Below are positions 46,171 through 56,422 of a stretch of DNA of 64,000 bases, piece by piece. The stretch is from positions 27,829 through 91,828 of the forward strand of contig NZ_LNYK01000030.1 of NCBI RefSeq assembly GCF_001467825.1, read 5' to 3'. Within the stretch, counting starts at the first letter, position 1; each line of letters opens with the position of its first letter. The position numbers and the translations under genes are program-made. The stretch is from Legionella londiniensis. GTDB taxonomy: Bacteria > Pseudomonadota > Gammaproteobacteria > Legionellales > Legionellaceae. The notes under the pieces were generated by a model. It was not told where the DNA came from and searched no databases. It saw nothing but the letters and a program-made list of their open reading frames with translations.

Positions 46171-46440
46171 ATGAACAGCAAAGTATTTTCACAACGGTTT
46201 AATCGAGAACTTGCCCTATTAGGCTTCCCTGAAGATGTCAATGAAAAAACCAAAGCAGTCGCTAAAGTATTTGGCGTGACCCGCCATCTTGCAAATTCCA
46301 TGATTTTTGGCCATGTCTTACCCTCGCCAGATCAAATCGATAAGATTGCGGAAATTCTTGAAGTATGCCCTCATTGGTTGAGCGGCAGCAGTGATAGAAA
46401 AAAGGCTTATCCTGGCAAGGAATCAGTAGAAAGCCTATAG
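46171..46440 (+). CDS. Small HTH regulator
   Basis: An 89-residue protein with a helix-turn-helix-like core (TKAVAKVFGVTRHLANSMIF, then SPDQIDKIAEILEVCPHWL) resembling XRE/CI-type repressors in which the last helix precedes a WL... tail. No membrane or peptidase domain. ATG 46171 follows a strong AAGGAG. It stands alone between a hairpin on either side, so its target is not obvious. Confidence 0.7.
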   Translation: MNSKVFSQRFNRELALLGFPEDVNEKTKAVAKVFGVTRHLANSMIFGHVLPSPDQIDKIAEILEVCPHWLSGSSDRKKAYPGKESVESL

Positions 46441-46466
46441 CTTAATTGAAAAACAAGTTATAATTC

Positions 46467-46496
46467 TATCCAGCCCTTATCTTTGTGGGCTGGATA
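46467..46496 (+). terminator. Terminator-like hairpin after the HTH gene
   Basis: TATCCAGCCC and GGGCTGGATA form a 10-bp stem around TTATCTTTGT, 26 bases past the stop. Stem strength fits a terminator, but the tail is not U-rich. The rest of 46497-46652 shows no gene. Confidence 0.6.
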
Positions 46497-46652
46497 TCAA
46501 TCATGAACACGCTTGCATCTTGGCAAGAGAAATTCAGTAAATGACATATTTGCTTTGCAATCATGCAAAACCTTCGTTACGCTCTGGATTTTCAGGATCA
46601 AATGATAGTCTTTATCCAATTACCCTTTTATCCCTTGAGGTGATGTTTAAAT

Positions 46653-47456
46653 ATGGAATGCCTGAGTTACTGTATTGCAAACAGCATAGACTTAACCCGT
46701 TTGGATAGTCACTATAAGTCAGAACTGCCCGAGTACAATTCAAGCCGATCCCGCGATATTTTAAAATTAAATCATGAAAAAACAAATCATACCGTGTTTG
46801 TATTTAAAAATGGAACCGTGGTTTCCTGGGGGGTTAAACGCCACCAAATCAACGTTTATTTGAATACAGTGATTTTATTTGCCAATAAGCCAATCGTTTT
46901 TCCCGTGCATGATGAGTTCAGTTACCAGCTTGGAGATAAAACGTCTATTGAACCACATGATTATTTTGATGTTGATTGCCTAACCATCGAGGAAGATACC
47001 GACGAATTGAAATTAAGCCTGTCTTATGGGTTTTCACAGTCTGTTAAATTACAGTATTTTGAAACCATCCTGGAAGCCCTGATTGAAAAATATACTCCTT
47101 TGATTCACAGTTTATCGATGCAGGGAAAAATGGAAATCAGCCGGAAACAAATCCGTCAAGTCATCGGAGAGATTTTGGGCGCCAAAAGCGAGATGAATTT
47201 GATCAGCAATTTTCTTTATCATCCCAAGTATTTCTGGCAGCACCCGACCCTTGAAGAACATTACACTATGCTTGAACGCTATTTGCACATTCAAAGGCGG
47301 GTCAACGCGATTAATCACCGTTTGGACACGCTCAATGAAATTTTTGACATGTTTAACGGCTATCTTGAAAACAGGCATGCCCATAGCCTCGAGATCATCA
47401 TCATTGTGCTGATTGCTATTGAGATTGTCTTTGGCGTGGTGAATTTTCATTTTTAA
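46653..47456 (+). CDS. RMD1/DUF155-family protein
   Basis: A 267-residue protein. FVFKNGTVVSWGVKRHQIN (about 49-68) and a helical C-terminal region with an ERYLHIQRRVNAINHRLDTL stretch match the RMD1/YagE (DUF155) family. A single membrane helix ends the protein (about 244-262: IIIIVLIAIEIVFGVVNF), as in its relatives. Function is unknown; eukaryotic members act in mitochondria. It is followed closely by a purine permease. Confidence 0.82.
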   Translation: MECLSYCIANSIDLTRLDSHYKSELPEYNSSRSRDILKLNHEKTNHTVFVFKNGTVVSWGVKRHQINVYLNTVILFANKPIVFPVHDEFSYQLGDKTSIEPHDYFDVDCLTIEEDTDELKLSLSYGFSQSVKLQYFETILEALIEKYTPLIHSLSMQGKMEISRKQIRQVIGEILGAKSEMNLISNFLYHPKYFWQHPTLEEHYTMLERYLHIQRRVNAINHRLDTLNEIFDMFNGYLENRHAHSLEIIIIVLIAIEIVFGVVNFHF

Positions 47457-47461
47457 GTGAA

Positions 47462-48742
47462 ATGATGAGGCTCTTGCAAAACAAATTGGCGGGGATTTCT
47501 ATCAAAACAGAGCTTCTCGCAGGGATCACGACATTTTTGACCATGGCATATATTGCCTTTGTCAACCCTGCTATCCTGCAAGACGCAGGGATGGAAAAAG
47601 GGGCGGTTTTTACCGCTACCTGCCTTGTGACAGCTTTTGGCTGTATTTTAACCGGGCTTTATGCCAATACCCCGATAGGGGTCGCGCCTGGCATGGCGCT
47701 GAATATTTATTTTAGCTATAGCGTGGTGCTGGGGTTAGGGTTTGACTGGCAGCATGCGCTGGCTATGGTTTTTGTTTCCGGCATATTGTTTTTTATCATA
47801 AGCATAACTCCCTTACGGCGATTGCTGCTTGAGGCAATACCTCAAAACCTCCAGATTGCCATCCTTATCGGCATTAGCTTGCTGATTGCCCTAATTGCCT
47901 TACAAACCAATCAAATCATTGTGCGGGGCGAACATACCTTAATGAAGCTTGGCACGATAACAAGCCCTCAAGCCTTGTTGTTTCTGGCAGGTTTTATTCT
48001 GATTCTGGCGCTTGACTATTATCTGATTTCAGGGGCAATCATTATTGGAATTTTAGCCATCAGTATCATCAGTCTTTTTACCGGCTTGTCTTCATGGCAT
48101 GGCATGGTTGGGCTCCCGCCTTCCCTGAAGCCTACTTTTCTGCAGATGGATTTTAGCGGTATGGGCACTATGGCCGCTTTAAAGGCAACGTTCACATTTT
48201 TTCTGATAGCTGTGTTTGATGCCACAGGCACATTAATTGGGTTACTCAATCGGTCTCTTTTTCGACAGCACGCAAATTACAGTCAGCGCTTGCGTAAAAG
48301 TCTGACGGCAGATGCCCTGGCTTCCGCCACGGCAGGGTTATTAGGCTCTGCAAGCACTTCACCTTATATCGAATCTGCGGCGGGCATTGAAGCTGGCGGC
48401 AGAACGGGAATAACCGCGCTTGTTATTGGAGCAGGTTTTCTCCTAATGCTGTTTTTCTTTCCCCTCGCCCAGGCGATTCCGAATTTTGCGGTGGGGCCTG
48501 CGCTGCTTTATGTGGCCTGCTGCATGATGCGCCATTTGGGAGAATTGCAGGTTCGGGACATTACAGAAACCGCGCCTTGCGTGGTCATTATGATGATGAT
48601 TCCCTTTACAGGTTCGATTGCGGACGGCATCGGCAGCGGGATCATTCTTTACACCATACTTAAATGCGCCACACGCCAAGGCGCAAATCCGCTGCTCTTT
48701 ATTTTAAGCTTGTTGTTTATGGTGTTTTTTATCATTAGCTAG
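47462..48742 (+). CDS. AzgA-type guanine/hypoxanthine permease
   Basis: A 426-residue protein with about 12 membrane helices. It has AGITTFLTMAYIAFVNPAIL, the signature GVAPGMALNIYFSY, and GSASTSPYIESAAGIEAGGRT, which are diagnostic of AzgA/PbuG purine permeases of the NCS2-like superfamily. It imports hypoxanthine, guanine or adenine with protons. It starts five bases after the RMD1-like stop, so co-expression is likely. Exact substrate unknown. Confidence 0.88.
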   Translation: MMRLLQNKLAGISIKTELLAGITTFLTMAYIAFVNPAILQDAGMEKGAVFTATCLVTAFGCILTGLYANTPIGVAPGMALNIYFSYSVVLGLGFDWQHALAMVFVSGILFFIISITPLRRLLLEAIPQNLQIAILIGISLLIALIALQTNQIIVRGEHTLMKLGTITSPQALLFLAGFILILALDYYLISGAIIIGILAISIISLFTGLSSWHGMVGLPPSLKPTFLQMDFSGMGTMAALKATFTFFLIAVFDATGTLIGLLNRSLFRQHANYSQRLRKSLTADALASATAGLLGSASTSPYIESAAGIEAGGRTGITALVIGAGFLLMLFFFPLAQAIPNFAVGPALLYVACCMMRHLGELQVRDITETAPCVVIMMMIPFTGSIADGIGSGIILYTILKCATRQGANPLLFILSLLFMVFFIIS

Positions 48743-48815
48743 ACTTAAAATTTAACTATAATCAGATAAGCCGATGAAGTAATTTTTCAATGCAATTTAT
48801 ATTGATGAAAAGCTC

Positions 48816-49682
48816 ATGCTAACTTTTGTAGAACGTCTTAATCGAACCCAGATCAGGCAGCTGGAAAGACTCTTAAGCCAGTGTAAAAAAAAAGATGGAA
48901 ATACCATTCCCGTTTATCAGCAGATAATCACAAAACCCCGTGAATTGGCCTGTAATGCCTTGTATTATCAAGATCGGGAACTGGTGGGTTTTTTAGCGGT
49001 TTTCTTTTTCTATGAAAATGCCTGCGAAATTTCTCTAATGGTTGCCCCTCATTGCCGCGGGAGAGGAATCGGCAGGGAACTGCTTGCCAGCATCTTATTT
49101 CTCTTGGATAACAGCGCTATTGATTCTCTTGTTTTTTCCGCGCCTCATCAGGTGGCTAACCCTTTTTTAGAGCGCTGCCATGCGGAATACCTGCATTCGG
49201 AATTTGCAATGGAGCGCAAAAATACTAAGCTTGAAACCCTCCCAGATAATCCACTTCGCATCCGTACAGCAACCGAGCGGGATATTCCTTTTATGTGTGC
49301 CCTGGATAAAGTCTGTTTTAATGGCGGCGATGCAGATATGGCGAACCAACTGGAGCTCATTTTACGTGATAAAAACCGCACCGTCTTCATAGCGCTCCTG
49401 AATGATCGCCCTGTTGCCAAGGCACATGTTTATTGGGATCAAAGTGTTGCGCGATTTTCTGATATTGCCGTTCTTCCCGAAGCACAGGGTAAGGGATATG
49501 GGCGCGCTCTTATTGCTTATTGCATCAATCACGCTTTAAAACAACAAAAAAGAGTGCTACATCTTGATGTTGAGGCACAAAATCAAAATGCCTTGCGGCT
49601 TTATGCGAGCCTTGGGTTTAAAGTAGTCAATGCCTATGATTTTTGGCGGGTATCTCTCGATATATTGCAGAAACGCTCTTGA
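48816..49682 (+). CDS. Tandem GNAT acetyltransferase
   Basis: A 288-residue protein with two GNAT folds. The first has MVAPHCRGRGIGRELLASI (about 72-90), the second AVLPEAQGKGYGRALIAYC (about 220-240) and ALRLYASLGFKVV. Both acetyl-CoA pyrophosphate-binding R/QxxGxG/A signatures are intact. The acceptor is unknown; tandem GNATs include mycothiol-synthase-like and peptide or antibiotic acetylases. It appears monocistronic. Confidence 0.8.
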   Translation: MLTFVERLNRTQIRQLERLLSQCKKKDGNTIPVYQQIITKPRELACNALYYQDRELVGFLAVFFFYENACEISLMVAPHCRGRGIGRELLASILFLLDNSAIDSLVFSAPHQVANPFLERCHAEYLHSEFAMERKNTKLETLPDNPLRIRTATERDIPFMCALDKVCFNGGDADMANQLELILRDKNRTVFIALLNDRPVAKAHVYWDQSVARFSDIAVLPEAQGKGYGRALIAYCINHALKQQKRVLHLDVEAQNQNALRLYASLGFKVVNAYDFWRVSLDILQKRS

Positions 49683-49751
49683 CAGTTTTTCCATACCCAC
49701 TTTAGTATTGCAGGGCAAAGCTAAGGAGTTAAGCTATCAAGGTGGATATGC

Positions 49752-50975
49752 ATGAAAAAAAGGGTTGTCATCACAGGCATGGAGATCGTCTCTGCCATTG
49801 GATGCGGACTGGAAGTTTTCTGGGAGGCAGCTATAAAAGGAACATGCGGCATCAGGCGCATTCAATCTTATGACCCGTCACCCTATACCACTCAGATTGC
49901 TGGAGAAGTTCTTGATCTGCCTTTAGCTCATTTGCCAGAAATTGATAATCCAAAACGCTATCCCCGTGTTGCACAATATGCACTGTTCTGCACCCATCAT
50001 GCCATAGAGCGCGCAGGGCTTGATGCAAAAGAATTGCAACATGCTGCAACTTTTATTGGCACAAGCCTTGGCGGCATGCCGGAACTTGAGTCTGCCTACA
50101 AAGCCTTTTACCAGGAGCATTGGAGAAAGATTCCAGCTTTAAGCGTCCTGCGCGGCATGCCGAATTCCATTGCAAACCATATTGCCATCGCATTTGGCAT
50201 AGGGGGACCCAATTCAACTTTTTCCAACGCCTGTGTTTCTTCGGCTGAAGCGATTGGGCATGCCTATCAGCAAATAGCAAATGGAAAATTGGCCATAGCG
50301 ATTTGTGGCGGGACGGAGTCACTCATTTGGGAAACCATCATGGCCGCCTGGTGTAAATTGCGCGTCATGTCAACCCAGAATGAAAACCCTGGCCAGGCAA
50401 GCCGGCCTTTTGATAAATTCCGAGACGGCATGGTCATGGCCGATGGGGCGGGAATCCTTGTTCTTGAAGAGCTGGAGCATGCAAAAGTGCGGGGAGCAAG
50501 GATTTATGCTGAAATAACGGGTTTTGGAGCAAGCTGTGACGCCCATCACGTGACTGCCCCGAAGAGCGAAGGCCAGGCGCGCGCCATCCAGGCAGCTCTG
50601 GATGATGCCAGATTGACCGCGGGCGACATTCAATACATCAATGCCCATGGCACAGGGACGCAACTCAATGACGCGACGGAGACGCAAACCATTAAACATA
50701 TTTTTGGCAAGCGAAGCTATGATATCCCTATCAGCGCTCAAAAAGCAATGACTGGCCATACCATAGGCGCCGCCGGTGCACTCGAAATTATAGCCACCAC
50801 TTTAAGTCTTGGGCATGATATTTTGCTGCCAACCATTAACCTGCAAAATCCCGATCCAGCCTGCGATCTGGATTATATCGCCAACAATGCCCGCAAAAAG
50901 CGAATTGATATTGCCTTGTCCAATCATTTTGCCTTTGGCGGCGCTAATGCTGCATTGATAGTGCAAAGAGTTTAG
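49752..50975 (+). CDS. FabF-like beta-ketoacyl-ACP synthase
   Basis: A 407-residue thiolase-fold condensing enzyme. The catalytic Cys is in TFSNACVSSAEAIG and the two His are in INAHGTGTQLND and SNHFAFGGANAALI. The active-site neighbourhood (CVSSAEAIG) differs from the usual CASGAHAIG-type FabF sequence, so it may be a specialised condensing enzyme and not the housekeeping fatty acid enzyme. No acyl carrier protein or partner is adjacent. ATG 49752 starts KKRVVITGMEIVSAIG. Confidence 0.85.
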   Translation: MKKRVVITGMEIVSAIGCGLEVFWEAAIKGTCGIRRIQSYDPSPYTTQIAGEVLDLPLAHLPEIDNPKRYPRVAQYALFCTHHAIERAGLDAKELQHAATFIGTSLGGMPELESAYKAFYQEHWRKIPALSVLRGMPNSIANHIAIAFGIGGPNSTFSNACVSSAEAIGHAYQQIANGKLAIAICGGTESLIWETIMAAWCKLRVMSTQNENPGQASRPFDKFRDGMVMADGAGILVLEELEHAKVRGARIYAEITGFGASCDAHHVTAPKSEGQARAIQAALDDARLTAGDIQYINAHGTGTQLNDATETQTIKHIFGKRSYDIPISAQKAMTGHTIGAAGALEIIATTLSLGHDILLPTINLQNPDPACDLDYIANNARKKRIDIALSNHFAFGGANAALIVQRV

Positions 50976-50994
50976 CGCCGCAAAATTGATACGG

Positions 50995-51768
50995 CTACTT
51001 TTCGACGATTTTAGCAGCCTTGCAAAAGGGGTTATCAAGAAATACTCTCAGGCCGATTCCGACGAAATCAATTTTTGGCGCTTTAAGCACGTTTCCGCTG
51101 AGCAAGGCTTCAACATTTTCAAGATCAATTGCCGATGATTTGTTGCCAAAATAGCGCTGCCAGAAAAAATTGACGCCGGCATTCGCATTGATCATGTAGA
51201 TGGCGCCCAAACCAATCGCCGGTCTCCATTTGGGAGTATTGATTGCAAGAGTGAGGTTTACTGATTCTTCAGGATCTTCCTCATCGACGCTAATAACTCC
51301 CAATTTCGCTTTGGGACTGATGTACGCGCCGCCCCCCTTCAGGTAAGCTTGCCAGCCAGACTGGCCAAGCGGCATTGAAATTTGAGCAAGAACATCCAGC
51401 GCTTCCGTTTTTAAACGGTAATTCATGGTGGTTCCATCTGCAGAAAATGAGATTTTTTTATTCTCAAAGCGGCTATAACCAAACTCCAACCCTAAAAAAC
51501 GATTGTATCGCCATCCGGTAAATAGCCTGCCGCCCCAACCCCATTCACGATCAATTGCCGTGGTTGAGGCACTATCTCCATCAGCTGCCAAAACAGCCTG
51601 TATTGTTGAAAATATCGGGTTGCCATCTTGTACCTTGGCTAATCCCCCTTCAACCCCGAGGTATGCCCTGGAAGGCTCTGTTGAAAGAAACAGATCCTGC
51701 AGCGCAGCCCTTGCTTGGAAAGAAGATATAAGAAAACAAAAACAAACCATCAACCTCCTGATTCTCAT
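50995..51768 (-). CDS. Outer membrane beta-barrel protein
   Basis: A 257-residue exported protein with a signal peptide (RLMVCFCFLISSFQARA). The mature part alternates polar and aromatic residues in strands (GGRLFTGWRYNRFLGLEFGY), and ends in an IDFVGIGLRVFL-type strand. It looks like a small OmpA-like or porin-like barrel of unknown role. ATG 51768 is used because it begins the signal peptide. It converges with the FabF-like gene. Confidence 0.7.
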   Translation of the reverse strand: MRIRRLMVCFCFLISSFQARAALQDLFLSTEPSRAYLGVEGGLAKVQDGNPIFSTIQAVLAADGDSASTTAIDREWGWGGRLFTGWRYNRFLGLEFGYSRFENKKISFSADGTTMNYRLKTEALDVLAQISMPLGQSGWQAYLKGGGAYISPKAKLGVISVDEEDPEESVNLTLAINTPKWRPAIGLGAIYMINANAGVNFFWQRYFGNKSSAIDLENVEALLSGNVLKAPKIDFVGIGLRVFLDNPFCKAAKIVEK

Positions 51769-51904
51769 TTTTTTATCCTTTTTTAGATGAAACACTTTAT
51801 CCTACCGAAGGATGGAACAGGAGAACAGATATTTTCCGTGATAAAAATTCGCCACTCAGAATACCTCGAGTTATAATTGCCTAATTTTGCAAACTTAGAA
51901 GGTC

Positions 51905-52957
51905 ATGATGAATGTTGCATTATCTGAAATAGCAAAACTCATCGACGGCGAAGTCACAGGAAATACCAACATCAAGGTCACTTCGCTATCGCCAATCGAT
52001 GATATCGCCAGCGGCTCCCTGGTTTTTGCTGAAGGCGAGGAAAATATCCTGCGGGCAGAAAACTCCAATGCTTCAGCTGTATTAGTCACCCAAAACACAG
52101 AAATAAAAAATAAGCCGTCAATTCGCGTAGCAAACCCACTGAAAGCATTTATCACTTTGTTAAATTATTTTTATCCGCATCCACAACCTGTGCCAGGCAT
52201 TCATCCCACTGCCGTGATTGCTGGTGATGTCAGCCTTGGAGAGGGGGTTTTTATTGGGCCTTATGTCGTCATCGAGGCAGGCAGCTCCATCGGCAATCAT
52301 TGTGTCTTAAAAAGCCATGTCCACATTGGCCGCGGCGTTAGTCTTGGCCACAATTCGGTGCTTCATCCCCAAGTCACAGTCTATGATCACTGCCGTATCG
52401 GCAATCGGGTTATCATCCACGCATCCTCCGTAATTGGCTCAGATGGATTTGGCTATACTATGGATGAGGGGCGCCATGCCAAAATTCCTCATGTCGGCAC
52501 AGTGATTGTTGAAGATGATGTTGAAATCGGCGCAAATACCGTAATCGATCGCGCAACGCTTGGCGCCACTGTTATTGGAGAAGGGACAAAAATTGATAAC
52601 CTGGTTCAGGTCGCCCACTCAGTCAAATTAGGAAAGCATAATATCCTTTGTGCATTTACAGGCATTGCGGGCAGCACCATTAGCGGAAATCATGTCATTT
52701 TTGCGGCAAACGTCGGGGTCAGCGATCATGTCCGCATTGATGATGGCGTGATTCTAGGTGCCCGTGCGGGCGTTCCGCCCAGGAAACATTTAAAACAGGG
52801 CAATATCTATTTAGGCAACCCTGCAAGGCCCAAGGAGAAGGCGCTTGAGCAGGAGCTGTCAGCCAGCCGACTGCCTATCATGCGCAAGAACCTGAAAGCC
52901 TTGAGCGACAAAGTAGAACAATTGGCTCAACGAATAAAACAACAGGAGAATCAGTAA
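51905..52957 (+). CDS. lpxD: UDP-3-O-(3-hydroxyacyl)glucosamine N-acyltransferase
   Basis: A 350-residue hexapeptide-repeat acyltransferase. An N-terminal uridine-binding domain is followed by a left-handed helix of repeats (for example [15 protein letters not shown] and a [19 protein letters not shown] stretch with the catalytic His) and a C-terminal helix. It adds the N-linked acyl chain in lipid A synthesis. polA begins three bases after its stop. Legionella usually has more than one lpxD copy; which one this is cannot be told here. Confidence 0.94.
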   Translation: MMNVALSEIAKLIDGEVTGNTNIKVTSLSPIDDIASGSLVFAEGEENILRAENSNASAVLVTQNTEIKNKPSIRVANPLKAFITLLNYFYPHPQPVPGIHPTAVIAGDVSLGEGVFIGPYVVIEAGSSIGNHCVLKSHVHIGRGVSLGHNSVLHPQVTVYDHCRIGNRVIIHASSVIGSDGFGYTMDEGRHAKIPHVGTVIVEDDVEIGANTVIDRATLGATVIGEGTKIDNLVQVAHSVKLGKHNILCAFTGIAGSTISGNHVIFAANVGVSDHVRIDDGVILGARAGVPPRKHLKQGNIYLGNPARPKEKALEQELSASRLPIMRKNLKALSDKVEQLAQRIKQQENQ

Positions 52958-52959
52958 CC

Positions 52960-55644
52960 ATGTCTCATCCTTTGGTTTTAGTTGACGGCTCATCTTATTT
53001 TTTCCGCGCTTTCCATGCCTTGCCGCCGCTTACCAATTCCAAAGGGCAGCCAACTGGCGCAATTTACGGCGTTGCCAATATGGTCAAGCGTTTGATAAAG
53101 GACTATCAACCCGAAAAAATCGCCGTGGTTTTTGATGCCAAAGGAAAGACTTTTCGGGACGATTTATATCCCGAATACAAAGCAAACCGCCCCCCTATGC
53201 CTGAGGATTTACGCTCCCAGTTTAAACCTCTGCAGTCTGTCCTGGAAGCCATGGGCCTGCCTTTGCTAACCATTGAAGGCGTAGAGGCAGATGATGTCAT
53301 TGGCACTCTTGCCAATCACGCAACCCAAAAGGGGCAGGACGTGATAATTTCTACAGGCGATAAAGACATGGCGCAACTGGTCAATGAGCATGTCACGCTG
53401 GTCAATACCATGACAGAACAAATACTCGATGAAGCCAAAGTAGAAGAAAAATTTGGCGTTAAGCCAGAGCAAATAATCGACTATTTAACTTTGATAGGCG
53501 ATCAGAGCGATAACATCCCGGGCGTTCCAAAATGCGGCCCCAAAACCGCGGCCAAGTGGTTAAAAGAATACCAAACCCTGGACAATCTTAAAGAGCACGC
53601 AGGCGAAATCGGCGGTAAAATCGGCGAAAATCTGCGGGCAAGCTTGCCCCAGATGTCCTTATCAAAAACACTGGTCACCATTAAAACCGATGTTGATTTG
53701 CCGGTAGATTTTGAGGATTTAGTCCGCAAGCCCCCTGATCGCGAACGCTTAATTTCGCTGGCGCGCGAATTTGAGTTTAAAAGCTGGCTAAAAGAGCTCT
53801 TAAGTGAGAATGAGCAAGAAAAAGGCGATGCTGACGCCAAAAGCAACATCCAATATGAATTGATTACCCAACAGAGCGAACTTGATGCGTGGATAAAAAA
53901 ACTGAAATCCTCCGAAGCTTTTTGCATTGATACCGAAACGACGAGTCTTGACGCCATACAGGCTGAACTCGTTGGCATTGCCTTGGCCCTTCCGGGGGAA
54001 ATCGCCGCCTACATACCGCTTGCACATCATAATGAAAACCGGCAGTTACCCCGAGACGCCGTATTACAGGCCCTGAAACCGCTGCTGGAAGATCCAGCCA
54101 TCAAAAAAATCGGCCAAAATTTAAAATACGATTATATCGTCTTTAAGAATTGCGGCATTAACCTTTTGGGCATCGCATTTGATACCATGCTGGAATCTTA
54201 TGTTTTAAACAGCACGGCTGCGCGCCATGATATGGATTCGCTGGCATTAAAATACCTCGGCTATAAAACCATCAGTTTTGAAGATATTGCCGGCAAGGGC
54301 GCCAAGCAATTGCGTTTTGATCAAATTCCGGTTCAAACAGCCGCGCCATATGCCGCAGAAGACGCTGAAGTGACTTTAAAACTGCATGAAATCCTCTACC
54401 CCATGATGGATGAACGCTTGCGGGACGTTTTTCATGAAATTGAAATGCCCCTGGTAACGGTTATTGCCGATATGGAACGCCATGGGGTTTTAATTGATAA
54501 ATTGCTTCTGGCTTCTCATGGCAAGCGTTTGAAAGAAAAAATAGCGGCTCTCGAACAAGAAGCATTAGCGCTTGCGGGAAAACCTTTTAATTTAAATTCG
54601 CCAAGACAGTTGCAGGAAATTCTTTTTGCCGAGTTAAATTTGCCGGTTCTTGCGAAAACACCGACGGGCCAGCCTTCCACAGCAGAATCAGTACTGCAAG
54701 AACTGGCCTTTGATTTCAGGTTGCCGTCAGTCATTCTGGAATACAGAAGCTTAACCAAGCTTGTTTCTACTTATATTGATGTTTTGCCAAAGCGCATCAA
54801 TCCCCAGTCTGGACGAGTGCATACTTCATACAACCAGGCTGTTGCGGCAACCGGCCGGCTGTCTTCAAGCGATCCTAACTTACAGAATATTCCCACACGC
54901 ACGGAAGAAGGGCGCATGATTCGCAAAGCCTTCGTCGCCCCCCCTCAACACCAGCTTCTTGCCGCTGATTATTCCCAGATTGAGCTCCGCATCATGGCGC
55001 ATTTGTCAGGAGATAAAGGCTTGCAAAACGCCTTTGCAAAGGGATGGGACATCCATGCGGCCACGGCAAGCGAGATTTTTGATGTCGAGCTCGAATCTGT
55101 AACCCGCGAACAGCGCAGGCGGGCAAAGGCGGTGAATTTTGGCTTGATTTACGGCATGTCAGCCTTTGGCCTGGCCAAGCAGTTGGGCGTGGAACGCGAG
55201 GATGCCCAAACCTATATAGACCGCTATTTTGAACGCTATCCAGGCGTACTGGAATATATGGAGAAAACGCGAGCCAAAGCGCACAAACAAGGTTATGTTG
55301 AAACCATATTTGGAAGGCGCTTGCATCTTCCTGAAATTAATGCGCAAAACCTGATGAGGCAAAAAGCCGCAGAGCGCACCGCCATCAATGCGCCGATGCA
55401 GGGCACAGCCGCTGATATCATTAAAAAAGCAATGATTGCCATCTCTGATTGGCAGAAAAGTCAAAGTCATGGCGGAATCCGCATGATCATGCAGGTTCAT
55501 GATGAACTGGTATTTGAAGTACACGAAAATTTGCTTGAAACAGCCAAAAGCAAGATCAAGCAATTAATGGAACAAACGGTTAGGCTTTCCGTCCCGCTTA
55601 TGGTTTCCATCGGTGTTGGCCCAAACTGGGAAGAAGCGCATTGA
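52960..55644 (+). CDS. polA: DNA polymerase I
   Basis: An 894-residue three-domain polymerase. The 5' nuclease domain has DGSSYFFRAFHALPPL and EGVEADDVIGTLA; the 3'-5' exonuclease has FCIDTETTSLD; the polymerase has motif A (AADYSQIELRIMAH), motif B (RRAKAVNFGLIYGMSAFGLA) and motif C (MQVHDELVFEV). All catalytic residues appear present. It fills gaps and processes Okazaki fragments. It follows lpxD after a two-base gap, an unusual pairing. Confidence 0.97.
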   Translation: MSHPLVLVDGSSYFFRAFHALPPLTNSKGQPTGAIYGVANMVKRLIKDYQPEKIAVVFDAKGKTFRDDLYPEYKANRPPMPEDLRSQFKPLQSVLEAMGLPLLTIEGVEADDVIGTLANHATQKGQDVIISTGDKDMAQLVNEHVTLVNTMTEQILDEAKVEEKFGVKPEQIIDYLTLIGDQSDNIPGVPKCGPKTAAKWLKEYQTLDNLKEHAGEIGGKIGENLRASLPQMSLSKTLVTIKTDVDLPVDFEDLVRKPPDRERLISLAREFEFKSWLKELLSENEQEKGDADAKSNIQYELITQQSELDAWIKKLKSSEAFCIDTETTSLDAIQAELVGIALALPGEIAAYIPLAHHNENRQLPRDAVLQALKPLLEDPAIKKIGQNLKYDYIVFKNCGINLLGIAFDTMLESYVLNSTAARHDMDSLALKYLGYKTISFEDIAGKGAKQLRFDQIPVQTAAPYAAEDAEVTLKLHEILYPMMDERLRDVFHEIEMPLVTVIADMERHGVLIDKLLLASHGKRLKEKIAALEQEALALAGKPFNLNSPRQLQEILFAELNLPVLAKTPTGQPSTAESVLQELAFDFRLPSVILEYRSLTKLVSTYIDVLPKRINPQSGRVHTSYNQAVAATGRLSSSDPNLQNIPTRTEEGRMIRKAFVAPPQHQLLAADYSQIELRIMAHLSGDKGLQNAFAKGWDIHAATASEIFDVELESVTREQRRRAKAVNFGLIYGMSAFGLAKQLGVEREDAQTYIDRYFERYPGVLEYMEKTRAKAHKQGYVETIFGRRLHLPEINAQNLMRQKAAERTAINAPMQGTAADIIKKAMIAISDWQKSQSHGGIRMIMQVHDELVFEVHENLLETAKSKIKQLMEQTVRLSVPLMVSIGVGPNWEEAH

Positions 55645-55660
55645 CTGGCCGGATTTGAAG

Positions 55661-56113
55661 CTAATTATACAGATGCCCGGAACGGCTGATGACGGGAATG
55701 CCATAATCAACAAATTCTGCGAAAGAAGGCCTGCCCTTTAATGCCCGCTGTAAATGTTGGGGATAAACAATTTTTGGCCAAATGCTTTGTTCATTAAATT
55801 GTTTGTTGTGCTGTTTAAACACCTCAGCAAATGCCAGACGCATCTCATCACAATCTGTCCAGGCGATTACAGAAATATGCGGGAATTTTCGCCATAAAAG
55901 ATCTGCAAGCACAGGCGCACTGCAGTAACGCCCTTCACCAACCCCTAAATCTCCATCGAGAACCACCAAATCGGGTTTACTTTCAGCCATTTCTTGCAAA
56001 GCCGCAAAGCTGCCATTAGCCATGGTCACTTGTACTGTATTACAGGTTGCTTCAATCAAGCGCGTCAGGCAATATGCATTGAATTCATTGTCCGCGACAA
56101 TTAATACCAACAT
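55661..56113 (-). CDS. Orphan receiver-like protein
   Basis: A 150-residue protein with a receiver-like fold: LVLIVADNEFNAYCLTRLIE (first strand with acidic residues) and PDLVVLDGDLG (candidate phospho-Asp). The usual Lys at the end of strand five is not evident near WPKIVYPQH, so phosphorylation is doubtful. No output domain and no kinase gene nearby. ATG 56113 is preferred, six bases after AGGAGA. Confidence 0.5.
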   Translation of the reverse strand: MLVLIVADNEFNAYCLTRLIEATCNTVQVTMANGSFAALQEMAESKPDLVVLDGDLGVGEGRYCSAPVLADLLWRKFPHISVIAWTDCDEMRLAFAEVFKQHNKQFNEQSIWPKIVYPQHLQRALKGRPSFAEFVDYGIPVISRSGHLYN

Positions 56114-56422
56114 CACTGTTCTCCTTATTCAGTGACAGGCAGTATAACGAGCGAACCTTAAGAAAAAATTAAGTTATCGGCACACCTCCAATGTATTCTT
56201 TTGCTGTAGTCAACATGCCCGGCCGCAATAGCAACCCCTTTATATCTATTTGCCGAATGGATAAACAGACAGTCTATGCTTTTAAAACAGGAGAGATTTT
56301 ATTCCAGAATGCGATTTCAATCTGGCATATGGGATATAGGGCAGGAGGTATTTGCCATGACCGTCTCATCGATTGAGTCATCTTTATTATCGATGCAGGC
56401 TACCAACAAGTTTGCAGGGCAT
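56114..56422. other. Intergenic region with a hairpin near its right end
   Basis: About 310 bases lie between two minus-strand genes. No supportable gene was found. At 56415-56434 CAGGGCA-TTCAAC-TGCCCTG forms a 7-bp stem that includes the end of the flavin monooxygenase gene. It may terminate transcription of that gene. Confidence 0.4.
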
